A DNA stretch of 8,751 nt from Nitriliruptorales bacterium (GTDB lineage: Bacteria > Actinomycetota > Nitriliruptoria > Euzebyales > Egibacteraceae), in contig SLAO01000013.1 of assembly GCA_007126835.1 (NCBI GenBank), positions 1 through 8,751 of the forward strand, written 5' to 3'. The first letter of the stretch is position 1; every line of letters starts with the position of its first letter. Positions 1-6,465 of this stretch are shown piece by piece. A model generated the notes under the pieces. It saw only the letters and a program-made list of their open reading frames with translations, was not told the DNA's origin and ran no database searches. The position numbers and the translations under genes were made by a program.

Positions 1-1
1 C

Positions 2-172
2 AGGCTCGGCATCCGCATCGACCCCGCACGCAACGACGCCCGTGCCGAGGGGCGGATCCTTGACATCACCGCCGACGAAGGTGACATCGCGGTGCTAGTG
101 GTCCCCACGAACGAAGAGCTCGAGATCGCCGAGCAGACCCTGGCCCGCGTGACCGCCAGCCAGAGGGCCTGA
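2..172 (+). CDS. ackA: Acetate kinase, C-terminal fragment (5' end outside window)
   Basis: This is the last 56 codons of an open frame that enters from the left edge and ends at TGA 170-172. The visible protein begins RLGIRIDPARND and continues through RILDITADEGDIAVLVVPTNEE to a helix reading LEIAEQTLARV. That order is the characteristic end of acetate kinase: the GIRLDP.RN segment, an I(S/T)AD strand, then V(V/L)VVPTNEE and IA.(Q/E)T. Acetate kinase (ATP + acetate to ADP + acetyl phosphate) is a cytoplasmic enzyme that works with phosphotransacetylase in acetate overflow or uptake. The catalytic residues lie upstream of the window, so activity cannot be judged. A related propionate/butyrate-type kinase is possible but fits less well. 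No convincing terminator follows the stop. Confidence 0.85.
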   Translation, partial: RLGIRIDPARNDARAEGRILDITADEGDIAVLVVPTNEELEIAEQTLARVTASQRA

Positions 173-270
173 CCGAAGCCTCCGTTCGACCCCCGCAAGC
201 GTCGCGCTGCCTGCGATGATGGGGGCCGAGGACGCACGCTCGCGCACGGCACTCGGGCGCGACGGTCGGC

Positions 271-278
271 GGAGGAGG
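271..278 (+). promoter_or_regulatory. Ribosome binding site deciding the PspC start
   Basis: GGAGGAGG lies 8 bases upstream of a GTG at 287. The in-frame GTG at 278 would overlap this sequence and have no usable spacing, so 287 is the better start. Confidence 0.6.
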
Positions 279-286
279 TGACCCCG

Positions 287-763
287 GTGGACCGGCTGAC
301 GCGCAGCCGTGCCCAACGCATGCTGTTCGGGGTCGCCGGGGGCATCGCGCGCTGGCTCGGCGTCGACCCCGCGCTGGTCCGGATCGCGTTCATCGCGCTG
401 GCCTTCGTCAACGGGGTGGGGGTGATCGCCTACGCCGTGCTCGCCGTGGTCCTCGCTGCCGACGACGCCCCGACCGACGCCGAAGGCCGCGACGAGGACC
501 CACCCACCACCAAGCTGGCCGCACCCCCGTACGGCCCGGCGCCGGCGCCCTCCCCCGAGGAGGACCGTGATGCGGCCCGGCGAGAAGCCCGCGCCAGGCA
601 GGGCCTGGGGGCCGGGGTCGCGCTCGTCGGGCTGTGGCTGCTCGGGCGGCAGCTCGGGCTCCTGCCGGATCTGCAGTGGTCCGTGGTGGCACCCCTGGCG
701 CTGATCGTGGTGGGACTGCTCCTCCTGGCGGGCCGGGGCACGAGCACCCGGGAGAACGCCTGA
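287..763 (+). CDS. PspC-domain membrane protein
   Basis: This 158-residue protein starts at GTG 287. Residues 1-59 form a PspC domain: RLTRSRAQRMLFGVAGGIARWLGVDPALVRIAF followed by a hydrophobic segment at about 33-58. The LFGVAGGIA..LGVDP.LVRI core is diagnostic. A Pro/Ala/Asp/Glu-rich linker (about 59-106) leads to two more hydrophobic segments (about 108-122 and 133-148), so three membrane passes are likely. In Gram-negative bacteria PspC takes part in the phage-shock (membrane stress) response; in Gram-positives such domains sit on envelope-stress proteins and some histidine kinases. No kinase domain is present here. Its TGA overlaps the ATG of the next gene by one base, which indicates translational coupling with the LiaF-like protein. 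The exact role is inferred. Confidence 0.85.
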   Translation: MDRLTRSRAQRMLFGVAGGIARWLGVDPALVRIAFIALAFVNGVGVIAYAVLAVVLAADDAPTDAEGRDEDPPTTKLAAPPYGPAPAPSPEEDRDAARREARARQGLGAGVALVGLWLLGRQLGLLPDLQWSVVAPLALIVVGLLLLAGRGTSTRENA

Positions 764-1662
764 TGATCGGCGCGCTCGTCCTCATCGCAGTCGGAGTCGT
801 CCTCCTGCTGATCAACCTCGGCGTGGTCGGGGGCAGCATCTGGCTGGGGATGCTGGAGCTTTGGCCCATCGTGCTGGTCGCCGTCGGGGTGGCGCTGCTG
901 CTGCCCCGCGACGCGCGGGTGGCTCGCACCTCGGTGGCGGCGGTGGCCATCGTGGCGTTGACAGCCGGCGGCTGGGCGATGACGGAGCGAGACGGGCCGC
1001 TGCGCGGCCGGAGTGCCGACGTGGGCATCGCGCTTGGTGATACGGGACGGGCCGATGTCGACCTCGACATGGGGGCAGGTCGCTTGCATCTGGCTGGCGT
1101 GGCCGAGCCCGGCGAAGTGGTCAGCGGCACCGTCGGGCTGTCGCGCGGTCAGCGGCTGATCGCCGACGGCGCCGAGCGTGGCGACGTCGTTCGCGCGCGG
1201 GTGGCAGCCGAGGGCCAGTGGTTCCGACTGGGCGTCAACCCCACCAACGTGCAGCCTTGGAACCTGCGCCTGACCGACGAGGTGCCGGTGCAGCTACGCG
1301 TCGCGACGGGCATCGGCGAGACCAGGCTGGACCTGTCGTCCCTGATCCTCGATGAGGCACGACTCGACGTGGGTATCGGCCGTACGGTGGTCACGCTGCC
1401 CGACCAGGGCCGACCGCGCGTCCGCGTCGACGGGGGGATCGGCGAGACCGTCGTGCGAATCCCCGAGGGCATCGCGGCTCGCATCGCGGTAACCACCGGC
1501 ATCGGTGCAGCGACCGTCGACGACGACTTCGTCCGCGCCGGCGAGGTGTACACGAGCCCCGGCTGGGAGGACGCCGACGACCGACTCGATGTGGTCGTCG
1601 ACAGCGGCATCGGCGCGGTGCGCGTCGAGCGCGAGGCCCTCGAGGAGGACGAGGACGACTGA
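763..1662 (+). CDS. LiaF-like membrane protein with GIG-repeat domain
   Basis: This 299-residue protein starts at ATG 763, preceded by GGGAG (750-754). The ATG shares a base with the upstream stop codon. The N-terminus carries a four-segment LiaF-type membrane block, roughly 1-18, 21-30, 33-47 and 56-73, with the LG(V/I)..G..WP..L(V/I)..G(V/I).LL pattern of DUF5668-like proteins. Residues from about 95 onward are soluble beta-strand sequence resembling the LiaF C-terminal 'cell-wall-active antibiotics response' or toastrack-type domain. GIG motifs fall at 183, 204, 225 and 246, exactly 21 residues apart, with a fifth at 282. The C-terminus is very acidic (EEDEDD). In Firmicutes LiaF restrains the LiaRS two-component system; no kinase or regulator is next to this one. 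The role in envelope-stress sensing is inferred from the family and from PspC coupling. Confidence 0.8.
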   Translation: MIGALVLIAVGVVLLLINLGVVGGSIWLGMLELWPIVLVAVGVALLLPRDARVARTSVAAVAIVALTAGGWAMTERDGPLRGRSADVGIALGDTGRADVDLDMGAGRLHLAGVAEPGEVVSGTVGLSRGQRLIADGAERGDVVRARVAAEGQWFRLGVNPTNVQPWNLRLTDEVPVQLRVATGIGETRLDLSSLILDEARLDVGIGRTVVTLPDQGRPRVRVDGGIGETVVRIPEGIAARIAVTTGIGAATVDDDFVRAGEVYTSPGWEDADDRLDVVVDSGIGAVRVEREALEEDEDD

Positions 1663-1675
1663 CGGGCGAGAGTCG

Positions 1676-2098
1676 CTACGCGCCTTCGCTGGTCACCAGT
1701 TCGATGAAGCGCTCGACGACCTCACGGTCCCGCGCGTAGGTCAAGGACGTCGACGCCTCATCGGGCGAGACCCACCGCAGGTCGTCGATCTCCGCCGTCG
1801 GGGTGAACGCCCCCTCCCTCGCGTACATCGCCCAGTACACGACGACCTTGTCAGCCGGCCCGCGCTGGGCTTGGACCTGGTAGCGGACCTCGCCCAGCCC
1901 CGGCCCGGGATCAGCGACGTAGCCAGTCTCCTCGGCGACCTCGCGGACGGCTGCCTCGAACTCCGTCTCCCCTGCGTCGAGCTTGCCCTTGGGCAGCGAC
2001 CAGTCGTCGTACTTGGGGCGGTGGACCATCGCGATCTCGGTTCCGGTTGGCCCATCACGCCAGAGCAACGCGCCGGCGGCGCGGATGATCTCCCCCAT
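1676..2098 (-). CDS. Nudix hydrolase, MutT1-like, single domain
   Basis: This 140-residue protein starts at the ATG read from 2098, with GGGAGG (2106-2111) spaced 7 bases upstream. A longer frame reaches 2131 but lacks a ribosome site and adds nothing conserved. A complete Nudix box G-x5-E-x7-RE-x2-EE-x-G is present: G38, E44, R52-E53, E56-E57 and G59. These residues bind the divalent metal and the pyrophosphate. The lead-in HRPKYDDWSLPKGK and the late YARDREVVERF closely resemble the first domain of mycobacterial MutT1, which hydrolyses 8-oxo-dGTP/GDP and diadenosine polyphosphates. That protein also has a histidine phosphatase domain, which is absent here; the frame ends cleanly after the Nudix fold. 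Substrate is uncertain (8-oxo-nucleotide or Ap4A-type). It converges on the LiaF-like gene with a 13-base gap. Confidence 0.88.
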   Translation of the reverse strand: MGEIIRAAGALLWRDGPTGTEIAMVHRPKYDDWSLPKGKLDAGETEFEAAVREVAEETGYVADPGPGLGEVRYQVQAQRGPADKVVVYWAMYAREGAFTPTAEIDDLRWVSPDEASTSLTYARDREVVERFIELVTSEGA

Positions 2099-2202
2099 CG
2101 GCCTGCCTCCCTGGAGTGTCCGACGTCTCAAGGGTAGTAGCCCGGCCGGCGGTGTGGTGGCAGGGGTTTTCGCCAGCCGCTAGCGTGCACCGCCCAGCCC
2201 GC

Positions 2203-2209
2203 GAGGAGG
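2203..2209 (+). promoter_or_regulatory. Ribosome binding site deciding the pRiA4b ORF-3-like start
   Basis: GAGGAGG sits 5 bases before GTG 2215. The frame is open back to 2116, but the extra residues show no conserved pattern and no other ribosome site. About 17 bases further upstream, TAGCGT (2181-2186) resembles an actinobacterial -10 box, but no good -35 accompanies it. Confidence 0.5.
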
Positions 2210-2214
2210 CAAGC

Positions 2215-3240
2215 GTGTCCGACTGGTTGCACATCGAGGTCCGGCTCACCGGCAATCGACGCCTCGCGCTCGACCCGCCGCCAGGCAGGGTCTTGCTGTG
2301 CCACGTGGAGCACACGTTCGCTGACCTCGCCGACGGGATCGACACCGCGTTCGGCCGGTGGGATCCCGTCCACATCCACGAGTTCGAGGTAGACGGTCGC
2401 ACCTTCGTGGGCGGGGCGCTGGACGACGAAGGCGACGACGCGACGATCTACACCGAAGACGTCGCCCTCGACGAGCTCAAAGGGCGCCCCGGGCTGACAT
2501 TCCGCTACCTGTTCGACCCCGGCGAAGGCTGGACGCACGACTGCGAGGTCGTGGCCACCGACGTCGAGGTCGACCCCGATGACGAGCTCGACGACGTGGT
2601 GCCCGTCTACGGCTGGGGCTCCATTCCCGACCAATACGGTCGCGACGTCCCCGAAGACTTCGACGACGAGATCGACGACGAGGACGACAGCGACGACGAC
2701 CTGGACCCGGCCGAGGCGTGGGCGGTCGTCGACGCCGCGCTCGCGTTGCCCGACGACGACCCTCCCGAGGCAGAGCTGGGGGTGGCAGCGGCGGCGTTGC
2801 GCGCTCCCCACGCCGACGAGCGGCTGGCGCTGGTACGCGACGCGGCGGATCTTCGTGTGACTTCGAACGACGACGCCGAGCTGTGGCTGGAGGCCGCAGC
2901 GGCGATCGTGGCGCCGACGGGGCCGTTCGGGCTCGAGCCGGCGTCACGTGAGGGTTGGGAGGCGATCGAGCACGCCGACTGGGCCGGGGCGGTCATCGAG
3001 CTCGTCCGAGGCGGACCAGGCACGGCCGGCGATCCCGACAGCCTCCAGGAGCTCATCGCCCAGTGCCCGGAGGTCGAAGAATCCGACCTCGACCCCGACG
3101 AGCAGGCGGTGCTGCGCCGAGGTCTGGATTTCGTCGGGGATCTGCTCCAGGCCATCGGCGCGCTCGACTCCTCCCGGCGGTTGACCTCGCTGGGGGAATG
3201 GGGACTCCCGCGCGCGCTGCGCCGCGCCTGGCTGGAATGA
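2215..3240 (+). CDS. pRiA4b ORF-3-like domain protein with long C-terminal extension
   Basis: This 341-residue protein starts at GTG 2215. Residues 3-116 match the pRiA4b ORF-3-like fold: an opening strand (LHIEVRLTGNRRLALDPP), the HTFADLADGIDTAFG helix, HIHEFEVDG, then the hallmark F(R)Y.FD.GEGWTHDCEVV near 96-113 (family form: Y.(Y/F)D.GD.W.H). The usual Cys-containing stretch after this motif is replaced by VPVYGWGSIPDQYG. Residues 143-167 are almost entirely Asp/Glu, making an acidic linker. The remainder (about 168-341) is Ala/Leu/Glu-rich, probably helical, and I do not recognise it. The biochemical function of this family is not established; members are frequent on plasmids and mobile DNA but also occur in chromosomes. 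It is divergent from the Nudix gene with a 116-base gap and converges on the HTH gene with 19 bases between them. Confidence 0.75.
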   Translation: MSDWLHIEVRLTGNRRLALDPPPGRVLLCHVEHTFADLADGIDTAFGRWDPVHIHEFEVDGRTFVGGALDDEGDDATIYTEDVALDELKGRPGLTFRYLFDPGEGWTHDCEVVATDVEVDPDDELDDVVPVYGWGSIPDQYGRDVPEDFDDEIDDEDDSDDDLDPAEAWAVVDAALALPDDDPPEAELGVAAAALRAPHADERLALVRDAADLRVTSNDDAELWLEAAAAIVAPTGPFGLEPASREGWEAIEHADWAGAVIELVRGGPGTAGDPDSLQELIAQCPEVEESDLDPDEQAVLRRGLDFVGDLLQAIGALDSSRRLTSLGEWGLPRALRRAWLE

Positions 3241-3259
3241 TCCGCCACGTCCGCTGCGC

Positions 3260-3640
3260 TTACTCCTCGGGCAGATCGACGTCGAGTGCTGCCGCGATGC
3301 GCTCGGCCGTCTCCCAGGTCGTCCGCTGCTGACCGTTGAGGATGCGCGACAGGGTCTCGCGCCGGATCGGCCGTCCGGTGACCCGCAGGCGGTCAGCAAG
3401 ACGCGTGACGCTCCAGCCACGGGCTCGCAAGGCCTCGTGACACGCCACGATGGCGCGCCACAGCTCCTCGTCGCCGCCGGGGGCCGGGCGCTCCCACCAG
3501 CGCACCTCCCCCGAAGGCCCCACGGACGGCTGGCGTCCCCGCCGGCGCCAGGCCCCCGGTCGGGTGGGACGACGCGGTTCGTGGTGGTTGAAGCAGCGGT
3601 CGGTGCCTAGCGTCGGGGCCGGCAGTCTCTTCGCGAGCAT
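3260..3640 (-). CDS. Small helix-turn-helix (Xre/Cro-like) DNA-binding protein
   Basis: This 126-residue protein starts at the ATG read from 3640, with AAGGAGGG (3646-3653) 5 bases upstream. Residues about 62-123 form an Xre-type HTH: a helix (WRAIVACHEALRARGW), SVTRLADRL, then a recognition segment RRETLSRILNG and TWETAERIAAALDVDL. The SRILNG...T.E...RIA.ALDVDL pattern is typical of lambda-repressor-like domains. The first 58 residues are Arg/Pro-rich and have no recognised domain; they include C16 and H19-H20. It lies divergently from the WYL regulator, and the 72-base gap carries repeated half-sites that either protein could bind. It could be a repressor, an antitoxin-like regulator or a mobile-element remnant; no toxin or integrase is visible nearby. 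The target is unknown. Confidence 0.75.
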   Translation of the reverse strand: MLAKRLPAPTLGTDRCFNHHEPRRPTRPGAWRRRGRQPSVGPSGEVRWWERPAPGGDEELWRAIVACHEALRARGWSVTRLADRLRVTGRPIRRETLSRILNGQQRTTWETAERIAAALDVDLPEE

Positions 3641-3656
3641 CGCATCCCTCCTTGCC

Positions 3657-3698
3657 TCTGACAGGAGGATCCGCCACCCTGGCTGTCAGATCTGACGG
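3657..3698. promoter_or_regulatory. Candidate operator between HTH and WYL genes
   Basis: GTCAGATCTGAC (3685-3696) is a perfect 12-base palindrome made of two TCTGAC half-sites. The extended half-site TCTGACAG occurs at 3657-3664 and its reverse complement CTGTCAGA at 3683-3690. A one-mismatch copy, TCTGACGG, lies at 3691-3698. The three half-sites fill the region between the two divergent starts (3640 and 3713). One overlaps the edge of the minus-strand leader and the palindrome lies just before the ribosome site of the WYL gene (GGAGGA, 3701-3706). This is the layout expected for autoregulation of a divergent regulator pair. No clear -35/-10 was found. Which protein binds is inferred, not shown. 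Confidence 0.55.
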
Positions 3699-3712
3699 CG
3701 GGAGGAAGCGGC

Positions 3713-4924
3713 ATGTACGGGATCCCGACATTCGATGGGGAGCGCGCCGTTCACGTTGACGGCCGGGATGTCGCACGCTGGCGGGACACTCGTGCGACCC
3801 CCGACCCCGCCGACCCCGAATGGCAGGACGCGGCGGCGGGCTACGTCCTCGCCCACCCGCGCCCGGCGTCCGGCCACGCAGAAGCCCAGCGCCTCGCGCT
3901 CCTGCGCCGGCTCGCTGCCGGGCCGGTTGCCACCGAGGAAGCCCTCGCGGGCATACGGACGGTCGGATGGGTTGGCAGCTCAGACCTTGAGAACCGATTG
4001 CGAGAGCTTCGAGGGCGCGGGCGCGGTGCCGGCGCCGGAGGGCTCCCCTTGGCCAGTGAGCACGGCCGCCACTGGCTGACTCAGCCCCTGCCCCTGCTCG
4101 ACGAGGCACAGTCCAACGCGCTCGGCTTCGCCAAGGCGATGACTGCCCGGCTCGACGGCCCCATGGCCGCAGCGTCTGCCCGCGCGCTCGACGACCTCCT
4201 GCCAGGGCTCGCCCCGACCGCGCAGGCAGGCCCGCCTTTCCAGCCAAGCCTGGCCGCCTTGGAGGCGTTCCACACCGCCATGACCGATCGGCGTCCCGCT
4301 CGGGTGCGGTACGCATCCCGCAACACCGGAATCACCCGCCACCTCGACGTGGTGCCGATCGAGTACGTAACCCTTGGGGGCGCGGTCAAGGCGATCTGCG
4401 TGCAAGTCGACGCCGAGGGAGGGCGAGCAGGCAACGACCGCCAGCTCGCTCTAGAACGACTGATCGAGGTGCAAGCCCTGACCGAGTGGGCGTCACCGGA
4501 CGCCGACGTTCTCGAGCCCGTGCGCGACCGGTTGCTGCTGGTCGTCCCGGACGGCCTGCGTCGGGTGATCCAGGAACGTGATCTGTTCGGCGCAGCGGCC
4601 ACGCCCGCAGTGCCGGTGGAAGGCGACCTCGACGCCTACGTGCTCCAAGGATCGTTTCCCCGCGCCCTGTCGTGGGACGTCATGGAACAGCTGTGCGCGT
4701 GGGCGGGCAGCGTCCAGGTTCGCGAGCCACTGTGGTTGGTCAACGCCGTGTGCCGCCGGCTTCGCGCGGGTCTGCGGGAGATGGAGACCGCGGCGGGATT
4801 CGACCTCGTCAAGCCCGATCCCGACGCCGGGTTCTCCACGCACCTCGACGCGGTGACGTGGGAGCCGCCTGAGCAGGCCGCCGATCCGCGAGGTCTGGCC
4901 CGGCGGGTCGCCCCGCCACGGTGA
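3713..4924 (+). CDS. WYL-domain transcriptional regulator (wHTH-WYL-WCX)
   Basis: This 403-residue protein starts at ATG 3713, with GGAGGA (3701-3706) 6 bases upstream. After a 56-residue N-terminal stretch of unknown role comes a DeoR-like winged helix (about 57-124): QRLALLRRLAAGPVATEEAL, then SSDLENRLRELR as the recognition helix, and LPLASEHGRHWLT as wing. A WYL-type domain spans about 183-256 (ALEAFHTAMTDRRPARVRYAS, DVVPIEYVT, then ALERLIEV). The W-Y-L tripeptide itself is replaced by VKA within GGAVKAICVQV. A WCX-like C-terminal domain (about 272-360) reads DRLLLVVPDGLRRVI through VREPLWLVNAVCRRL. WYL proteins sense ligands, often nucleic-acid-related, and control DNA-damage, metabolic or phage-defence genes. 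No defence effector is in this window. It converges on the sigma gene with a 60-base gap. Confidence 0.78.
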   Translation: MYGIPTFDGERAVHVDGRDVARWRDTRATPDPADPEWQDAAAGYVLAHPRPASGHAEAQRLALLRRLAAGPVATEEALAGIRTVGWVGSSDLENRLRELRGRGRGAGAGGLPLASEHGRHWLTQPLPLLDEAQSNALGFAKAMTARLDGPMAAASARALDDLLPGLAPTAQAGPPFQPSLAALEAFHTAMTDRRPARVRYASRNTGITRHLDVVPIEYVTLGGAVKAICVQVDAEGGRAGNDRQLALERLIEVQALTEWASPDADVLEPVRDRLLLVVPDGLRRVIQERDLFGAAATPAVPVEGDLDAYVLQGSFPRALSWDVMEQLCAWAGSVQVREPLWLVNAVCRRLRAGLREMETAAGFDLVKPDPDAGFSTHLDAVTWEPPEQAADPRGLARRVAPPR

Positions 4925-4984
4925 AGCGCCGCGCTCACGCCCGATCGCCGCGGGTGGTCCAGGGGCTTGTCGGAGGGTCGGAGG

Positions 4985-5929
4985 CTAGGCAGCCGTGTCG
5001 GAGAGGGCTCGCCCACGTGAGGGGTGGCGCAGCTTTGACAGTGCCCGGGCCTCGAGTTGGCGAATGCGCTCGCGCGTCAGTCCGAAGTAGCGCCCGACGT
5101 CGTCGAGCGTTCGGGCCTCGCCGTCGAGCAGCCCGAAGCGCAGCTCGAGGATGATGCGCTCGCGCTCGGGCAGGCCGGCGACGACGTCGAGGAGCTCCTG
5201 GCGAGCCAGGCCCTTGGCTGCCACCTCGAGGGGGTCGTCGGCGTTGCGATCTTCGATGAAGTCGCCGAGCTCCGCGTCGCCGTCCTCGCCCACGGGAGTC
5301 TCCAGGGACGTGGGCGTCCGTGCGTACGTCAGCAGCTCCTCGACGGTCTCGGCGTCCTCGCCGAGCTCCTCGGCGAGCTCCTCGAGCGCGGGCTCTCGCC
5401 CGAGTGCCTCCGCGAGGTCTCGCTGCATCGACAGTGCGCGACGGACCCGTTCCATCATGTGGACCGGCAAGCGGATCGTGCGTCCCTTGTCGGCGACGCC
5501 GCGCCCAACGGCTTGGCGGATCCACCACGTGGCGTACGTGGAGAACTTGTATCCGCGACGATAATCGAACTTCTCGACCGCCCGCAGCAAGCCCAGGTTG
5601 CCCTCCTGGATGAGGTCGAGCAGGGGCAGACCCTGGCCCTGGTACCGCTTGGCCACGCTGACGACCAGCCGAAGGTTCGCCTGCACGAGGCGCTCCTTGG
5701 CCCGCTTGCCGTCGCGATCTACTTGGTGGAGCTGGCGGCGTCTGGTGGGCGACACCTTTGGCTTGTCGTCAAGGAGCCGTTCGGCTTCGAGACCGGCCTC
5801 GTAGCGCTTAGCGAGGTCGACTTCTTCCTCTGCGGTCAGGAGTGCTGTGCGAGCCATCTCCCGGAGGTAAAGCTGCACGTGATCGTGCAGCGGCATCTCC
5901 TCGACGATCTGAGCCACGATGGCAGTCAC
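4985..5929 (-). CDS. RNA polymerase sigma-70 factor, group 2 (SigB/HrdB-like)
   Basis: This 314-residue protein directs RNA polymerase to promoters. Region 1.2 is at about 16-46 (DHVQLYLREM..TALLTAEEEVDLAKRYEAG). Region 2 (about 77-157) includes AKERLVQANLRLVVSVAKRY, LDLIQEGNLGLLRAVEKFDY, the -10-melting KFSTYATWWIRQAV and the tail GRTIRLPVHM. Region 3 spans about 158-232. Region 4 (about 245-304) has GLPERERIILELRFGL and the -35-binding helix TLDDVGRYFGLTRERIRQLEARALSKLRHP. Region 1.1 is absent and the length is close to actinobacterial SigB, so a non-essential, stress-linked group 2 sigma is likely rather than the main housekeeping factor. The start chosen is GTG 5929, whose GGAAGG is only 3 bases away. 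GTG at 5917, 11 bases after AAGG, is a reasonable alternative and would drop four residues. Confidence 0.92.
   Translation of the reverse strand: MTAIVAQIVEEMPLHDHVQLYLREMARTALLTAEEEVDLAKRYEAGLEAERLLDDKPKVSPTRRRQLHQVDRDGKRAKERLVQANLRLVVSVAKRYQGQGLPLLDLIQEGNLGLLRAVEKFDYRRGYKFSTYATWWIRQAVGRGVADKGRTIRLPVHMMERVRRALSMQRDLAEALGREPALEELAEELGEDAETVEELLTYARTPTSLETPVGEDGDAELGDFIEDRNADDPLEVAAKGLARQELLDVVAGLPERERIILELRFGLLDGEARTLDDVGRYFGLTRERIRQLEARALSKLRHPSRGRALSDTAA
5872..5891 (-). other. Perfect 8-bp hairpin early in the sigma-factor mRNA
   Basis: Arms GCTGCACG and CGTGCAGC with a four-base loop (TGAT as written on the plus strand) fall within codons 13-20 of the sigma gene, beginning about 38 bases into the coding sequence. 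The residues encoded (LHDHVQL) are part of region 1.2 and constrain the sequence, so this may be chance. It could still form in mRNA and affect early translation. Confidence 0.35.
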
Positions 5930-6353
5930 CTTCCTTCCGTCAGCGGACGCCCCCGCTGAGCCGGATCGGTACAGCGGCCGCTCCCTGGCTGTCCCAGAGC
6001 GACGACCGTCGCACTCGATGGTCGGCCTGTCCGCGCACGGTCAGCTGGTCACCCGATCTTTGACGATCGCGGTGGGCAAGGTCCCTTTCGGCACATGTCC
6101 TGGTGTCACTAGCGGTGCACTCCACCGTCGTGGCGCCATCGGCGTGCGCCGTGCCTCCGTCGGCACAAGCCTAGAGTACGTCGCCGACCTCCGCCGTGGG
6201 GATAAGAATTGGAAGCGATCAGGCTAGCCCATGCTCTGAGCTGCGCACGTCATCTCCTGCCTCGGGCGCAGCGGCGCAGCACGACCAGGGGACAGGGTCC
6301 ACCCACCATGGTTGCGCCTGCTCGACAGGAACGCACAGGCCCCGGTGACCGAG

Positions 6354-6374
6354 GCGATCACCGCGGATGATCGC
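6354..6374. repeat. Inverted repeat, 7-bp arms
   Basis: GCGATCA (6354-6360) and TGATCGC (6368-6374) are exact reverse complements separated by CCGCGGA. It lies 48 bases upstream of the paired direct repeats and could be a regulator site. No thymine run follows, so it is not a terminator. Confidence 0.4.
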
Positions 6375-6421
6375 GCCACGTCAGGCTCGCCACTCGCCGG
6401 GAAGTGGTCCCGGTCACGCCC

Positions 6422-6465
6422 GGACCGCTGGCAGGCCGAGCCCGGACCGCTGGCAGGCCGGACCC
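6422..6465 (+). repeat. Two tandem 22-bp repeats abutting a -35 box
   Basis: Unit 1 (6422-6443) and unit 2 (6444-6465) share the first 17 bases, GGACCGCTGGCAGGCCG, and the last three (CCC). They differ only at positions 18-19 (AG versus GA). The second unit ends directly at TTGACA (6466). A 22-base period equals two helical turns, so a protein bound to both units would sit on one DNA face, next to the polymerase. That arrangement resembles activator sites of the OmpR/PhoB type; the binding protein is unknown. Confidence 0.6.

Noticed and set aside
408..1130. Minus-strand frames opposite the PspC/LiaF-like pair
   Set aside because: The translations are low-complexity Ser/Pro/Arg sequence typical of antisense reading of high-GC genes.
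2142..2149. CCGGCCGG palindrome between the Nudix and pRiA4b ORF-3-like genes
   Set aside because: Short GC palindromes are expected by chance at this base composition.
3393..4316. 307-codon minus-strand frame across the HTH and WYL genes
   Set aside because: Its protein is Arg/Gly/Pro-rich with no domain, and it overlaps two genes that do have recognisable domains and ribosome sites.
4925..4984. Bidirectional terminator between the WYL and sigma genes
   Set aside because: No stem of useful length and no thymine or adenine run was found in the 60-base gap.
5057..5959. 300-codon plus-strand frame opposite the sigma factor
   Set aside because: The minus strand carries a complete sigma-70 protein; the plus reading is its shadow.
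6060..6088. TTGACG as a -35 box
   Set aside because: No -10-like hexamer lies 16-19 bases downstream and no gene starts soon after.
6265..6280. Tandem GGCGCAGC x2
   Set aside because: Only two 8-base copies in GC-rich DNA, with no related copies or neighbouring signal.
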